64,000 nucleotides of DNA from Thermoproteus sp. (lineage in GTDB: Archaea; Thermoproteota; Thermoprotei; Thermoproteales; Thermoproteaceae): NCBI GenBank assembly GCA_038893495.1, contig JAWARJ010000001.1, positions 1,353,824 to 1,417,823 of the forward strand, written 5' to 3'. The notes under the pieces are model-generated. The model saw only the letters and a program-made list of their open reading frames with translations, did not search any database and was not told the origin of the DNA. The first letter of the stretch is position 1. Every line of letters starts with the position of its first letter. Shown piece by piece: positions 1 through 8,701 of the stretch. A program made the translations under genes and the position numbers.

Positions 1-228
1 GCCGAAGTCGTCGCGGGTAGCGGGTCGATTACGGCCGGCGGGCGGACGTACAACGTCGTCAGCGCCTATGGCGCCGCGGGTAGCAACTACTTCGCCTTGA
101 GGATCTACACGGGCAACGCCCTAATAACCGTCTGGTACTTCAACGGCGTCTACAGGGTTGCAGTCCAACAGCTGGGCTCGACGCAAATAACGATATATTA
201 CGGCAACGCCACAGCTCAAATAACCTAA
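1..228 (+). CDS. C-terminal end of an unknown protein (5' partial)
   Basis: An open frame enters from the left edge and stops at TAA 226-228, giving 75 residues. The tail alternates hydrophobic and polar residues and is rich in Gly, Tyr, Thr and Asn (for example RIYTGNALITVWYFNG), as in the beta-rich ectodomains of archaeal surface proteins. It shows no C-terminal membrane anchor. I do not recognise a family. A T-rich stretch directly after the stop suggests the transcript ends here. Confidence 0.7.
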   Translation, partial: AEVVAGSGSITAGGRTYNVVSAYGAAGSNYFALRIYTGNALITVWYFNGVYRVAVQQLGSTQITIYYGNATAQIT

Positions 229-230
229 CC

Positions 231-239
231 TTTTTTCTT
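231..239 (+). terminator. Poly-T terminator
   Basis: Six T followed by CTT lie 2 nt after the stop of the partial gene. Oligo-T without a required hairpin is the usual archaeal termination signal. It overlaps the approach to the next start codon at 243. Confidence 0.5.
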
Positions 240-242
240 GCC

Positions 243-767
243 GTGTTCTTAATCCCCAACCTTGTCCTAATAGCAGTATCCGCCTACATCATAGTCAGGA
301 GCGTACAGGCATATCGGGCCTTTAGGGAGGCGAGGCTGGGCCTCTTCGCGGTAGGCCAGCTGATCTTCGCGTTCTCCCTAGTGATAGAGGGGCTGGCGGG
401 CGCGGTCGCAGTGCCGAGGCTCTTAAGGCCTCTAGAGCCTGTGTTCCTCATGTCGTATCAAATAATGGCGGCGGGCCTCCTGTTGGTGGCCATATCCGTG
501 ACGCCTGCAGGTCTCTTCGCGGTCTTCGTCCCAATTAGAATAGGCCTATTTGTGGCCGTAAACGCGGCCCTCTCGGCCTACATAGGCGCAGTTCTGCTCT
601 ACCGCTATGTCGAGCGGCGGACAAACCCGTGGCCGGCCGTCGCGTATCTCTTATTCTCGGCCAGCCTGGCCCTCATGCATATATACGGCCTCGCGTTGCT
701 GTTGAGGGTGCTAGCCGCAGTCTTCCTCGCAATCGGCGTCACATATGCCGAAGCGGAAAAGAAGTAA
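243..767 (+). CDS. Six-helix membrane protein of unknown function
   Basis: The 174-residue product is almost entirely hydrophobic, with about six membrane helices and short basic connecting loops (YRAFREAR, RYVERR). It starts with GTG just behind the poly-T tract. The last 23 nt overlap a winged-helix gene in another frame, so the two are probably cotranscribed and translationally coupled. A membrane protein paired with a small DNA-binding protein suggests a sensor-regulator unit, but nothing in the sequence identifies a ligand. I do not recognise the family. Confidence 0.7.
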   Translation: MFLIPNLVLIAVSAYIIVRSVQAYRAFREARLGLFAVGQLIFAFSLVIEGLAGAVAVPRLLRPLEPVFLMSYQIMAAGLLLVAISVTPAGLFAVFVPIRIGLFVAVNAALSAYIGAVLLYRYVERRTNPWPAVAYLLFSASLALMHIYGLALLLRVLAAVFLAIGVTYAEAEKK

Positions 768-1002
768 GATCGAAATAATTGCGGACGTGCTGGCGGCGTT
801 GGAGACCAAATGTTCAAACCCCACCAGGCTGGCCGCAGAGGCCAATTTGGCCTACGACAGGCTGGCCAGACTCCTCGACGAGCTGGAGGCCAGGAGGCTA
901 GTCAGAAGGGACGTAGGCGAGGTCTGTATCACCAAGGAGGGAGTTAGGTTTCTAGAGGAGTATAGGAGGTGGAGGGGATTTCTAGAGGCCTTCGGGCTTT
1001 AG
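745..1002 (+). CDS. Winged helix-turn-helix transcriptional regulator
   Basis: 85 residues. A basic N-terminus (PKRKRSK) precedes a compact winged-helix domain: helix IIADVLAALE, a recognition region SNPTRLAAEANLAYDRLARLL, then a wing strand RRDVGEVCITKEGVRFLEEY. This pattern is common in small archaeal regulators of the HTH_45/ArnR-like type. It overlaps the preceding membrane-protein gene by 23 nt and the convergent hel308 gene by 21 nt. Its target is unknown; control of its own operon with the membrane protein is an inference. Confidence 0.8.
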   Translation: MPKRKRSKIEIIADVLAALETKCSNPTRLAAEANLAYDRLARLLDELEARRLVRRDVGEVCITKEGVRFLEEYRRWRGFLEAFGL

Positions 1003-3129
1003 GCCCAAGAGCGCCTTGGCCTGCTCCACTATGCTTACAGCCAGCTTCTCGCCGAAGCCCGGCAGGCGGGCTATATCGGAGGGCCTCGCCTTGGCTATAT
1101 CCGCCACGGTCCTGTACCCGGCGTTGTAGAGAGTCCTGGCCCTCACCCTCCCGACTCCCCTTAAGTTCAATACGAGCTCCAATAGCTCCTCCTTAACCCC
1201 ATATACCACCCTATAGGTCGCCTTCAAGACGCCCTCGGCCCTCTGGGGCAGGCCCACCGCAGAGGCCAATTTAGCCGCGGCTGTGCCGAGCCACTCGAAG
1301 AGGTCCGCGTAGACCCTAACGTCGCCGGGCCCCACGCCGTATTTGTCGTACAGCTTGTCCTCAGGCGCCTCGTTGGCCCACTCCCACAACATTTGGACCG
1401 TCTTCACGGTCTCTCTAAACTCCTCGTTGTCTTCATCTAGGAGCAAGTCGGGAAATGCCCTCATGATCTCCGCCGCCACCTTCTTGTCGAAACGCCCGCG
1501 CCAGATCTTGGGGACCTCAGGCGACTTCGCCACGATGTAGATATATACTATCGGCGAGTCGCCCCTCATGGCCTTCAACAAGTCTATATATGTCGCCGCG
1601 GTCTCCGGGTCCACATACAGCCTAGACACCAGTCTCCCCAACGGCGTCGCGTAGTAGGCGTCCCCCGCCTTCTCCAAAAAGCCCCAAGCCACCAGTTGGT
1701 CCAACGCGCGTTCGGCCTTATTTCTGGCTATAGACATAGCCGCTGGGCCCAATTGGGCGTAGGCGAGGGTGGAGGAGAGGTAGTCCAAAATCTCGTCGAA
1801 GGTATTGGCGTATCCGCTCCCCACGACGCCGAGGAGGTGGGACCTCAAGTTGATGTCGGTGAAGAGTTGCGAGCGGACGGGCTCTGTCGACCCTCTGATG
1901 TATCTATCCATGATGTATTCGGCCTCCCTCTCGCTGTGGGCTACGGCCACGGCCTCGCCGTATGGGTCCAGCCCCGGCCTGCCGGCCCTCCCCGCCATCT
2001 GTCTATACTCCATGACGGGGATCTCCTCCACGCCCAGGAGGGGGTCGTACCTCCTTACGTCCGTTATGACTACCCTCCGCGCCGGCAGGTTTACGCCCGC
2101 CGCGAGCGTCGTGGTCGACACAACGGCCTTGATGGCGCCCCTCCTGAAGCCCTCCTCTACTATCCTCCTGAGCTCCAACTCGAGTCCCGCGTTGTGGAAC
2201 GCGACGCCCCTCGACACAACTTCTGCGAGCTCCCGGCCGATTATCTTGCTGGCCGCCTCCTCCTCTACGCGCCTGGCGAGCTCCGCCGCCTCGGATGGAT
2301 CTATTAGCTCCTCCCCGCTGGCGGCTATGGCCTCGGCTATCCTCTTGGCTGTAGCCACAGTAGCGGACCTACTGTTGACGAATACCAACGCCTGTCCCCC
2401 GCCCTCAATTGCGTCGAGTGCCAAGGAGACTTCAGGCTCGGCCGACCTGGAGGCTTTGACCGACTTGACGGAGCCGTCTACGTATTTTATCCTGCCCTCA
2501 ACATATACGCCCTCCCTCAGGGGGACGGGCCTCCAGTCAGACTTCACTAGCTTTGCCCCCAGCCATCTGGCCAGAACTTCGGGGTTTCCGACAGTGGCAC
2601 TGAGGGCCAATATCTGGGCCTTGAGGCCGAGGTATTTCATCTTGGCCGCTATGGACTCGAGGACGGGCCCCCTCTTGGGGTCACCCACGTAGTGTATCTC
2701 GTCGAGCACCACCAGCCCCACCTTGTTGAGCCAACTGGGCCTATGCCTCAATAGGCTGTCCAACTTCTCGTAGGTGGTCACCACTACGTCGTATTTATGT
2801 AGCCAAGCGTCGTCTGAGTCGTATTCCCCCGTGGATACCGCCACGTCGACCAGCCCCTCGTAGTAGGAGAAGTGGAGTTGCTTCTCGTAGGCGAGGGCCT
2901 TGAGGGGCACCGTGAAGACGGCCATCCGCCCCTCCAGTGCCGTCTTGACCGCGGCGATTTCGGCCAGTAGAGTCTTGCCGGAGGCCGTGGCGGTGGTCAT
3001 CAGTACATTCGCCCCGTCGAGGACGCCGGCCCTCACGGCGGCCTCCTGCGGAGGGTACAACTTCTCTATTCCCCTCCTCCTCAACACCTCCCTTAGCTCT
3101 CCAGGTATGGGTAACGACAAGATGTCCAC
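982..3129 (-). CDS. hel308: Hel308-type superfamily 2 DNA helicase
   Basis: 715 residues, the normal length for archaeal Hel308/Hjm, a 3'-5' helicase acting at stalled replication forks. Visible motifs are the Q-motif region (LYPPQEAAV), Walker A TATASGKT, DEIH box LVVLDEIHYVGD, motif III LALSATVGN, motif IV region ALVFVNSR, motif V TTTLAAGVNLPA and motif VI YRQMAGRAGRPGLDP. The C-terminus carries a helix-hairpin-helix region (LRGVGRVRARTLYNAGY). The GTG start at 3129 follows a TATA box (CTTTTTAT) at the leaderless spacing. It converges on the winged-helix gene. Confidence 0.95.
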   Translation of the reverse strand: MDILSLPIPGELREVLRRRGIEKLYPPQEAAVRAGVLDGANVLMTTATASGKTLLAEIAAVKTALEGRMAVFTVPLKALAYEKQLHFSYYEGLVDVAVSTGEYDSDDAWLHKYDVVVTTYEKLDSLLRHRPSWLNKVGLVVLDEIHYVGDPKRGPVLESIAAKMKYLGLKAQILALSATVGNPEVLARWLGAKLVKSDWRPVPLREGVYVEGRIKYVDGSVKSVKASRSAEPEVSLALDAIEGGGQALVFVNSRSATVATAKRIAEAIAASGEELIDPSEAAELARRVEEEAASKIIGRELAEVVSRGVAFHNAGLELELRRIVEEGFRRGAIKAVVSTTTLAAGVNLPARRVVITDVRRYDPLLGVEEIPVMEYRQMAGRAGRPGLDPYGEAVAVAHSEREAEYIMDRYIRGSTEPVRSQLFTDINLRSHLLGVVGSGYANTFDEILDYLSSTLAYAQLGPAAMSIARNKAERALDQLVAWGFLEKAGDAYYATPLGRLVSRLYVDPETAATYIDLLKAMRGDSPIVYIYIVAKSPEVPKIWRGRFDKKVAAEIMRAFPDLLLDEDNEEFRETVKTVQMLWEWANEAPEDKLYDKYGVGPGDVRVYADLFEWLGTAAAKLASAVGLPQRAEGVLKATYRVVYGVKEELLELVLNLRGVGRVRARTLYNAGYRTVADIAKARPSDIARLPGFGEKLAVSIVEQAKALLGLKPEGL

Positions 3130-3164
3130 AAAGGGGCTTGAGGTGGCGATAAAAAGAGTTCGCC

Positions 3165-3389
3165 CTAGGCGCCCCTAAAGGCCAGCCGGTACTCGTAGGC
3201 GGCGGCCAGAACGCCCAAGAGCTCCCTCCACCTAAAGGCGCCGCCCTCCAGGAACTTGGAGACGGTCCCCCCATCTGTCCACACGCCGGTTCTACACCTC
3301 CTGCACCACAGCCCGATGCGGCCCCTCCCCTCCCTAAAGGCCAGAGGCCCTCCGCACCGCGGACATCTATATGTAGTTTCGAACCACAA
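3165..3389 (-). CDS. Small zinc-ribbon protein
   Basis: 74 residues with two knuckles, YRCPRCGGP and LWCRRCRTG, which form a four-cysteine zinc ribbon in the N-terminal half. A short hydrophilic-helical tail follows (WRELLGVLAAAYEYRLAF). The only start in a suitable place is TTG at 3389, with a TTTTTAAG box about 20 nt upstream, so a leaderless TTG start is likely. It lies just upstream of hel308 on the same strand. A nucleic-acid-binding accessory role is possible but unproven. Confidence 0.65.
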   Translation of the reverse strand: MWFETTYRCPRCGGPLAFREGRGRIGLWCRRCRTGVWTDGGTVSKFLEGGAFRWRELLGVLAAAYEYRLAFRGA

Positions 3390-3428
3390 CGGCCGTATGG
3401 GCCCGCCTTAAAAAGGGCACTAGTTAAA

Positions 3429-3860
3429 TTAGTCGGCGGCGGGGCCCTTCTCTTCGATCTTCTCGCCGTATTCCACCAAGCCCCTCAAGGTGCTCTCTTC
3501 GCCTATTAGGTCCCTTATGGATATCACGCCGTAGAGCTTCCCATTCTTGGTCACTACGACGTGCCTAATATTGTGGGTCCTCATGACGTCGGCGACCTTC
3601 CAGAGGGGCTCTGAAGTCTCGACAGTTATAACGGGGGTAGTCATGTACCTCTCGGCGGGGATGTTCAAATCGACGCCGGTGGCTATGGCCCTCACGATAT
3701 CCCTCTCGGAAATGACGCCCAGGGGGACGTCGGGCGCCTTCTCGTCGACCACGACCACAAGGCCTATCTTCTTCTCGGCGAGCGTCTTGGCGACCTCCTT
3801 TAGCGTCGTCTTGGTGGTCACAGTTATGGGTGGTTTTCTTGCTATAGTTTCTGCATTCAT
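3429..3860 (-). CDS. Two-CBS-domain protein
   Basis: 143 residues forming a tandem CBS pair. Repeat 1 is TTLKEVAKTLAEKKIGLVVV followed by PLGVISERDIVRAI. Repeat 2 is EPLWKVADVMRTHNIRHVVV followed by LYGVISIRDLIGE. Stand-alone CBS pairs bind adenine nucleotides or S-adenosyl compounds and act as energy or redox sensors; the ligand here is unknown. The ATG start has a TATATAA box about 25 nt upstream (3879-3890), indicating a leaderless transcript. It is divergent from gins23. Confidence 0.9.
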   Translation of the reverse strand: MNAETIARKPPITVTTKTTLKEVAKTLAEKKIGLVVVVDEKAPDVPLGVISERDIVRAIATGVDLNIPAERYMTTPVITVETSEPLWKVADVMRTHNIRHVVVTKNGKLYGVISIRDLIGEESTLRGLVEYGEKIEEKGPAAD

Positions 3861-3935
3861 GTCTACATCGAAGTTCGTGTTATATAAGCCTTTCTAAAAT
3901 TATAGATCCAACCGAGCTGAGGGGAATCGTTATTA

Positions 3936-4460
3936 ATGGGGGATGCGTTTCGGTATATGCCGGTGGTCGGCGGTGTGGCGGAGTCGCGCCAGATAAGAGT
4001 AGTGATAACTAAAGACCTGCCCCAATTTGTGGGGGTGGGGCCCTACAAGGCGGGGACCACGGCCCTACTGCCTGTCTACACCGCCCTGAGGCTTGTGGAG
4101 ATGGGCGCGGCGAAGCTGGACGAGTCGGCTTTACTGAAGCCCCAAGACGTGGCTAGCATGAAGTTCGTAGAGGAGAAGGAACAATTTCCCGCAAAACTGC
4201 CCGAGGACTTCTACGCGCGCCTCAAGGCCACGGTGGCCCAACTGAAGAGGGAGGGCGACTCCAGGAGCCTCAGCGCGCTTATAAGCAACGCCAGAGACCT
4301 CCTGATAAAGAGGGTAGAGAAGGTGGCGAGAGCCCTCGCGGCCTCGCCGGAGCTCATAGAAGACGAGGAGTTTATGGAGAGACTCACGCCTGAAGAGAGG
4401 GCGCTCGCCCAGACCATACAGGCGGAGATAAAGGCCCTTCTAGACGAAATAACGGGCTAG
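3936..4460 (+). CDS. gins23: GINS complex subunit Gins23
   Basis: 174 residues. The small beta-rich B domain comes first (about 20-65: RQIRVVITKDLPQFVGVGPYK), followed by the helical A domain (about 75-174). That B-A order is typical of Gins23 and the eukaryotic Psf2/Psf3 subunits, whereas Gins51 has A-B. GINS ties MCM to GAN/Cdc45 in the replicative CMG helicase. The gene is convergent with mcm, 35 nt away. In Sulfolobus the same two genes also sit together, which supports the assignment. Confidence 0.8.
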   Translation: MGDAFRYMPVVGGVAESRQIRVVITKDLPQFVGVGPYKAGTTALLPVYTALRLVEMGAAKLDESALLKPQDVASMKFVEEKEQFPAKLPEDFYARLKATVAQLKREGDSRSLSALISNARDLLIKRVEKVARALAASPELIEDEEFMERLTPEERALAQTIQAEIKALLDEITG

Positions 4461-4495
4461 CCGCCCCCGAAGTCCAGGCGCACGGCCGGAGGGCC

Positions 4496-6556
4496 CTACG
4501 ACCCTATCCTCTTCACGTAGCCGGGCCTCGGGGTGTAAAGCTCGCCGTTTCTTATCATGAGGTCCACCAGCCTCTGGGCCTCCGCCCTCGGGACGCCCGC
4601 CTTTTCGGCCTCGTCAAGCAGTACGTCTAGCTTCACGGGGCCCTTCACCACCTCCTCCAACTTCTTGATGATCTCGGTCATCTTTATGTAGGCCTCCCTC
4701 CTAGAGGCGGGGACCCCCGTCATTATGGAGTCTATGTCGACCACCCCCGACTCTAGGTCTATCCCCACCGACTTGAGGAAGGCCAGATAGAGCCTTATGG
4801 CCCTCTCGGCGTCCTCGGCGGTGGCTATGGGGGAAAGCCTCATTTTGGCCTCGGCGATGGTGAGGCGTATGAGGGCCTCCAGCTGGCGCGCAGTTATGGC
4901 TATGGCCGTGCCCGGCCCCTGGTAGTGGCGCCTCATCTCCAAATAGAACTGCCTTATGCGGTCCTTGGCCTCCTCGCTGAGCTGAGGCCTCACGTGGCGC
5001 CTCGCGTAGATTATGTACTTCCTCAAGAGGTCGGGCTTTACTATGTCCTTGAAGGTCTCGGGCAACGCGCCCGTGTGGAGGTCCAAGATGTGGGTGGCCA
5101 CTGCCTTGTCGTAGTCCTCCTGCGGCTCGTCCCTAACGACAAAGATCAAATCGAAACGGCTCAATAGGGACACGGGGAGGTCTATGTTCTCGGCCACGGT
5201 CCTGTTGGGCAGGTAGCGGCCGAAGGCCGGATTCGCTGCGGCCACAATCGCGGCTCTGGCGTTTAGCGTAGCCACTATGCCGGCCTTGCTTATGGAGACG
5301 GTCTGTTGCTCCATGGCCTCATGTATGGACACTCTATCCTTGACGTCCATTTTGTCTATTTCGTCTATGACGGCCACGCCTTTGTCGGCGAGGACCAGCG
5401 CGCCTGCCTCCAGGTAGAAATCGCCCGTGAGCTTGTCCCTGACGACCGCCGCCGTTAGGCCCGCCGCGGAGGAGCCCTTGCCCGTGGTGTACACCGCGCG
5501 GGGCGCCACCTTCGCCACGAACTTCAACAGTTGGGACTTGGCGGTGCCCGGATCCCCCACCAGCAAGACGTGTATGTCTCCCCTGACCCTCACGCCGTCG
5601 GGGTACACTATTTCGTTGCCGCCGAAGAGAAGGCAGGCGATGGCCTCCTTGATCTCCTCGTGGCCATATATGGAGGGCGCGATGGACCTCACTATGACGT
5701 CCCTAACGTCGGGCCTCCTGGCCAGCTCCAAGATCTTCTTTTCGTCCTCCCTAGTTATGTCCTCTATGAGCTCCTTGTTCGTCGACTCGAGATGCACCGC
5801 CTGGAGGAACGAGTCGAGGACCGGCGGCTTGCCCTTCTTCAACTCGCTTAGGGTGAGGTCCAAGACGCCAGTTATGGAGACGATATCGCCGGGCTTCACG
5901 GAGTCCACGATGTCGTCCAGCACGACGACCTCTATGGACCTCGGTAGCTGGCCCGGCGGTAGCTCCTCGGGCCTTTCCTGCACTATGAGCTTCTGCCAAT
6001 CTATATATTGCGAGAGCTCTGTCACCAATACGAAGGACTTAACGGCGCCACAACGGGGGCATCGCGCCGGCGGCTCCACACGCCTCTCGAGCTCCTGCAT
6101 CAGCTCCAGCTCGTAGCCGCATTGGCTACAGCGGTAGAGGGCCCTATAGAGGAAGTGTTTCGGCGGCGTCTGGCGCGTCACGATCCCCTCGACCTTTATG
6201 AGCCTCCCTATATATTCCGACCTGAGCTTCCTCAGGGGTATGGAATAGGGCGATCCCCTCACCCTGAAGTAAAACCGCCTCAACTTCCTCGCGGTCTCCG
6301 GGTCCTTCTCCTCAACCACCTCTTTGACCACCGCATCGGCCAGCGGCAAGAACTGTTTCGGCCTCTCGGCGGCCAGGTCCGCCAGCTCCTTGTCAAAAAG
6401 CAAAATGTCGTTGAAGTCGACCTCGAGGCTCCTTTTATGCTGGACAATCATGTTGACGACTTCGTCCAATATCTTCTCGTTTGAAGTTATGAAGTCTCTC
6501 ACCTTATTCTTCACGGCTTCTTGTGCGAGCTCCAGAGCCACAAAAGCCATGGTCAT
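4496..6556 (-). CDS. mcm: MCM replicative DNA helicase
   Basis: 686 residues, full length for an archaeal MCM. The N-terminal domain carries a zinc-binding site YRCSQCGY...PARCPRCGA (about 135-170). The AAA+ core has Walker A GDPGTAKSQLLK, Walker B VAVIDEIDKM, sensor 1 VAAANPAFGRY and arginine finger LLSRFDLIFVV. A C-terminal winged helix ends the protein. It is the motor of the replisome, with the convergent Gins23 as partner. There are two close starts (ATG 6556 and ATG 6550); a TTTTAATT element lies just upstream. Confidence 0.97.
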   Translation of the reverse strand: MTMAFVALELAQEAVKNKVRDFITSNEKILDEVVNMIVQHKRSLEVDFNDILLFDKELADLAAERPKQFLPLADAVVKEVVEEKDPETARKLRRFYFRVRGSPYSIPLRKLRSEYIGRLIKVEGIVTRQTPPKHFLYRALYRCSQCGYELELMQELERRVEPPARCPRCGAVKSFVLVTELSQYIDWQKLIVQERPEELPPGQLPRSIEVVVLDDIVDSVKPGDIVSITGVLDLTLSELKKGKPPVLDSFLQAVHLESTNKELIEDITREDEKKILELARRPDVRDVIVRSIAPSIYGHEEIKEAIACLLFGGNEIVYPDGVRVRGDIHVLLVGDPGTAKSQLLKFVAKVAPRAVYTTGKGSSAAGLTAAVVRDKLTGDFYLEAGALVLADKGVAVIDEIDKMDVKDRVSIHEAMEQQTVSISKAGIVATLNARAAIVAAANPAFGRYLPNRTVAENIDLPVSLLSRFDLIFVVRDEPQEDYDKAVATHILDLHTGALPETFKDIVKPDLLRKYIIYARRHVRPQLSEEAKDRIRQFYLEMRRHYQGPGTAIAITARQLEALIRLTIAEAKMRLSPIATAEDAERAIRLYLAFLKSVGIDLESGVVDIDSIMTGVPASRREAYIKMTEIIKKLEEVVKGPVKLDVLLDEAEKAGVPRAEAQRLVDLMIRNGELYTPRPGYVKRIGS

Positions 6557-6660
6557 GCCAATTAAAAGGACGCAACAAACAGAAGATCGAGTAGAGAGTA
6601 TTCTGCAAATAATCTCCCCCCAGGCGGAAAATTTTTACGGTAGAGATATATCGAGGAGCT

Positions 6661-7806
6661 GTGAGGCGTTATATCTTCGCCATAGGCCTCGAGAGGTTCC
6701 TCAGAAATCTCGCCACGGGATATCTGGCCGTGGCGATTCCGCTATACCTAAAGGAGTTGACCGGAAGCGCCTTCGCGGCCGGGCTTGCGGTGACGCTGGC
6801 CGGAGTCATCTCTCTGGGCTCTTCCATCCTCTACGCGGCTCTCGGCGACATAATAGGCCACGCCCGCGGCCTCGCCGTGAGCGAGACGGCCTTCGCGTCG
6901 GCGCTCCTGGCCATAATCGCAGTTAAGAATCCCTGGGCCGTGGGGCTTGCCTTGGGCCTCGGCGGGGTCGGCATGTTGGGGCCCGGCTCCACTAGGGGTA
7001 GCTTCGTCCCGTTGATTATGGCCCTCGTGAGGAAGCACACGAAAAACGCCGTGGAGAGGACGCAAGACCTCGGCCTGGTCAACGTGCTATCGACGGCTGG
7101 AGGCATCGTCGGCTCGCTCCTGGTGGCCGTCTTGGCCCTCCGCGAGGCGTCGCTCCTCTTCATTTTCTCCGTGTCGGCCGCCGCGGCCCTGATCCTCCTC
7201 GCCCTGGGGAGGTCCGAGGCCGTCAGGAAGGTGAACCCCTTCAAGGCGGTTGGGAGGAGGAGCGGCGCCGTATTTGCCTATTCCATGAGCCAACTGGTCG
7301 CAGGCGTGGGCGTAGGCCTCTCCAACTCTCTCCTCTCCCTATGGATGAACGCCTATTTGGGCCTCGGCGAGGCCGTAATAGGCTTTATATTCGCCCTCGG
7401 GAATGCCGCATTCTCCCTCTTTTCGCTCTTCGCCCACCTCTTCGTCAAGAGGCTCGGCCTAGTCAAGACCTCCGCCCTCAGCAGATTCGCCTCGGGCGCC
7501 CTCCTGGCCGTCATGCCGTTTCTACACAACTGGGCCGTCTTCGCGGCGGTATACGCGCTCTATAACGCCATGGTGGGCTTCGGCGGGACGGCCCGCTCCT
7601 CCTACATCTCCGGCGTAGCCGCAGAGGGAGGAGAGGCGACGACGCCAGCTATAGCGAGCATATCCATGAGGCTCGCCGCGACTCCCTCTGCCGCCGCAGC
7701 GGGGTACCTAATAGACGTAAGCCCGGCCCTCCTCATGCCCCTAGCTGGAGCCTTCGTCATAGCGGCCGGCTATATATTCCTCAAATACCTAAAGGAAGAA
7801 GAATAA
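6661..7806 (+). CDS. MFS transporter
   Basis: 381 residues with about 12 membrane helices and a cytoplasmic loop between helices 2 and 3 (ALGDIIGHARGLAVSE) of the major facilitator type. The central loop is basic (RKVNPFKAVGRRSG). The GTG start has a GAGG ribosome-binding site 5 nt upstream and an AATTTTTAC box about 30 nt upstream. The substrate cannot be inferred. It stands alone, divergent from mcm and convergent with the Cas4-like gene. Confidence 0.85.
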   Translation: MRRYIFAIGLERFLRNLATGYLAVAIPLYLKELTGSAFAAGLAVTLAGVISLGSSILYAALGDIIGHARGLAVSETAFASALLAIIAVKNPWAVGLALGLGGVGMLGPGSTRGSFVPLIMALVRKHTKNAVERTQDLGLVNVLSTAGGIVGSLLVAVLALREASLLFIFSVSAAAALILLALGRSEAVRKVNPFKAVGRRSGAVFAYSMSQLVAGVGVGLSNSLLSLWMNAYLGLGEAVIGFIFALGNAAFSLFSLFAHLFVKRLGLVKTSALSRFASGALLAVMPFLHNWAVFAAVYALYNAMVGFGGTARSSYISGVAAEGGEATTPAIASISMRLAATPSAAAAGYLIDVSPALLMPLAGAFVIAAGYIFLKYLKEEE

Positions 7807-7853
7807 ATATCCCCATCTTCTATATTATCGCCGCGACGCGCGGGGAGGGGCCG

Positions 7854-8687
7854 TCACGGCCGCTGTGAGCCGTCGCGACGACGCCGCGGGATATCTCCGA
7901 CGCATTCGCAGACCTCTTTATACCTACAGGAGGCGCAGGCGGGGCCAGGCCTACATTCGCCTCCAATCAGCGTTTTGTATTTCGGCGTGGGGTCCGCCGC
8001 CTCCTCTACGTATGAATATATGGCCTCGCCGGGCACATATATATGTAGCTTCACGCGCCCCCTCCTAAACGCCGCCGCGGCCACATCGCCCTCGACCAAC
8101 GCGAGCCTCTTGGCCCTCTCCCTATCCCTCGCGATTCTGAATAGGTACACGTGGTCGACGCCTATGCCAGCCACGGCGTAGAAGACGTAGTTGCCATACC
8201 TATGGCCCATCCCGACGTAGGGGTAGACCTCGGCGTATTTCACATAGGCCGCGGCCTCCCTCACAAGGCCCCTGGCGGCTGTAACCACGACCTTCCTGCT
8301 GGCCCTCCTGGCTGCCTCGAACTCCTCCTTGAGGCGGGGCAGAATCGGTGTGAGGTCCTCGGGGCCGACGTCCCTCCCTATGTGTAGAAGAGATTTGAAG
8401 GCCTCCGCCTCGCCTCTAGAGGCCCTTCTGGCCAGAAGGTCTACATGCCTCCCATCTGCGATGCCCAACATCACGGCATATTTGACGCGGTCCCTCAAGG
8501 CCCTCGCGAAGACCTCCACCTCCTCGTCGGCCGCCCTATACGCGGCGGCCCTCGGGCAGATCGTAGCCTCGGCGACGGCCGCCGACGATATGTAGGACAG
8601 GCCGTACTCCTCCTTCTCGAGAGCCAGAGCCCTCTCAAAGAACTTGGAGGTCCTCGGGAGCTCTCTATACAGCCTTTCTATCAACAC
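7854..8687 (-). CDS. Cas4/RecB-like Fe-S protein, possibly inactive nuclease
   Basis: 277 residues. Near the N-terminus is ATICPRAAAYR, resembling the first cluster cysteine of Cas4 (yCPR.a.y). Near the C-terminus is a cysteine group, CRPGPACASCRYKEVCEC. In between, GIGVDHVYLF followed by LALVEGDV resembles the PD-(D/E)XK core, but the lysine of ExK is replaced by Asp. The family link is inferred from the cysteine pattern, and activity is doubtful. No CRISPR array or other cas gene is present. The GTG start has a TATA box (8704-8712) inside the end of the upstream EamA gene. Confidence 0.55.
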   Translation of the reverse strand: MLIERLYRELPRTSKFFERALALEKEEYGLSYISSAAVAEATICPRAAAYRAADEEVEVFARALRDRVKYAVMLGIADGRHVDLLARRASRGEAEAFKSLLHIGRDVGPEDLTPILPRLKEEFEAARRASRKVVVTAARGLVREAAAYVKYAEVYPYVGMGHRYGNYVFYAVAGIGVDHVYLFRIARDRERAKRLALVEGDVAAAAFRRGRVKLHIYVPGEAIYSYVEEAADPTPKYKTLIGGECRPGPACASCRYKEVCECVGDIPRRRRDGSQRP

Positions 8688-8701
8688 GGAGGCCCGACCA
8701 C

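Noticed and set aside
1696-2692. Long open frames antisense to hel308
   Set aside because: They lie wholly within the strongly supported helicase gene, have no recognisable domains, and reflect GC-rich codon structure.
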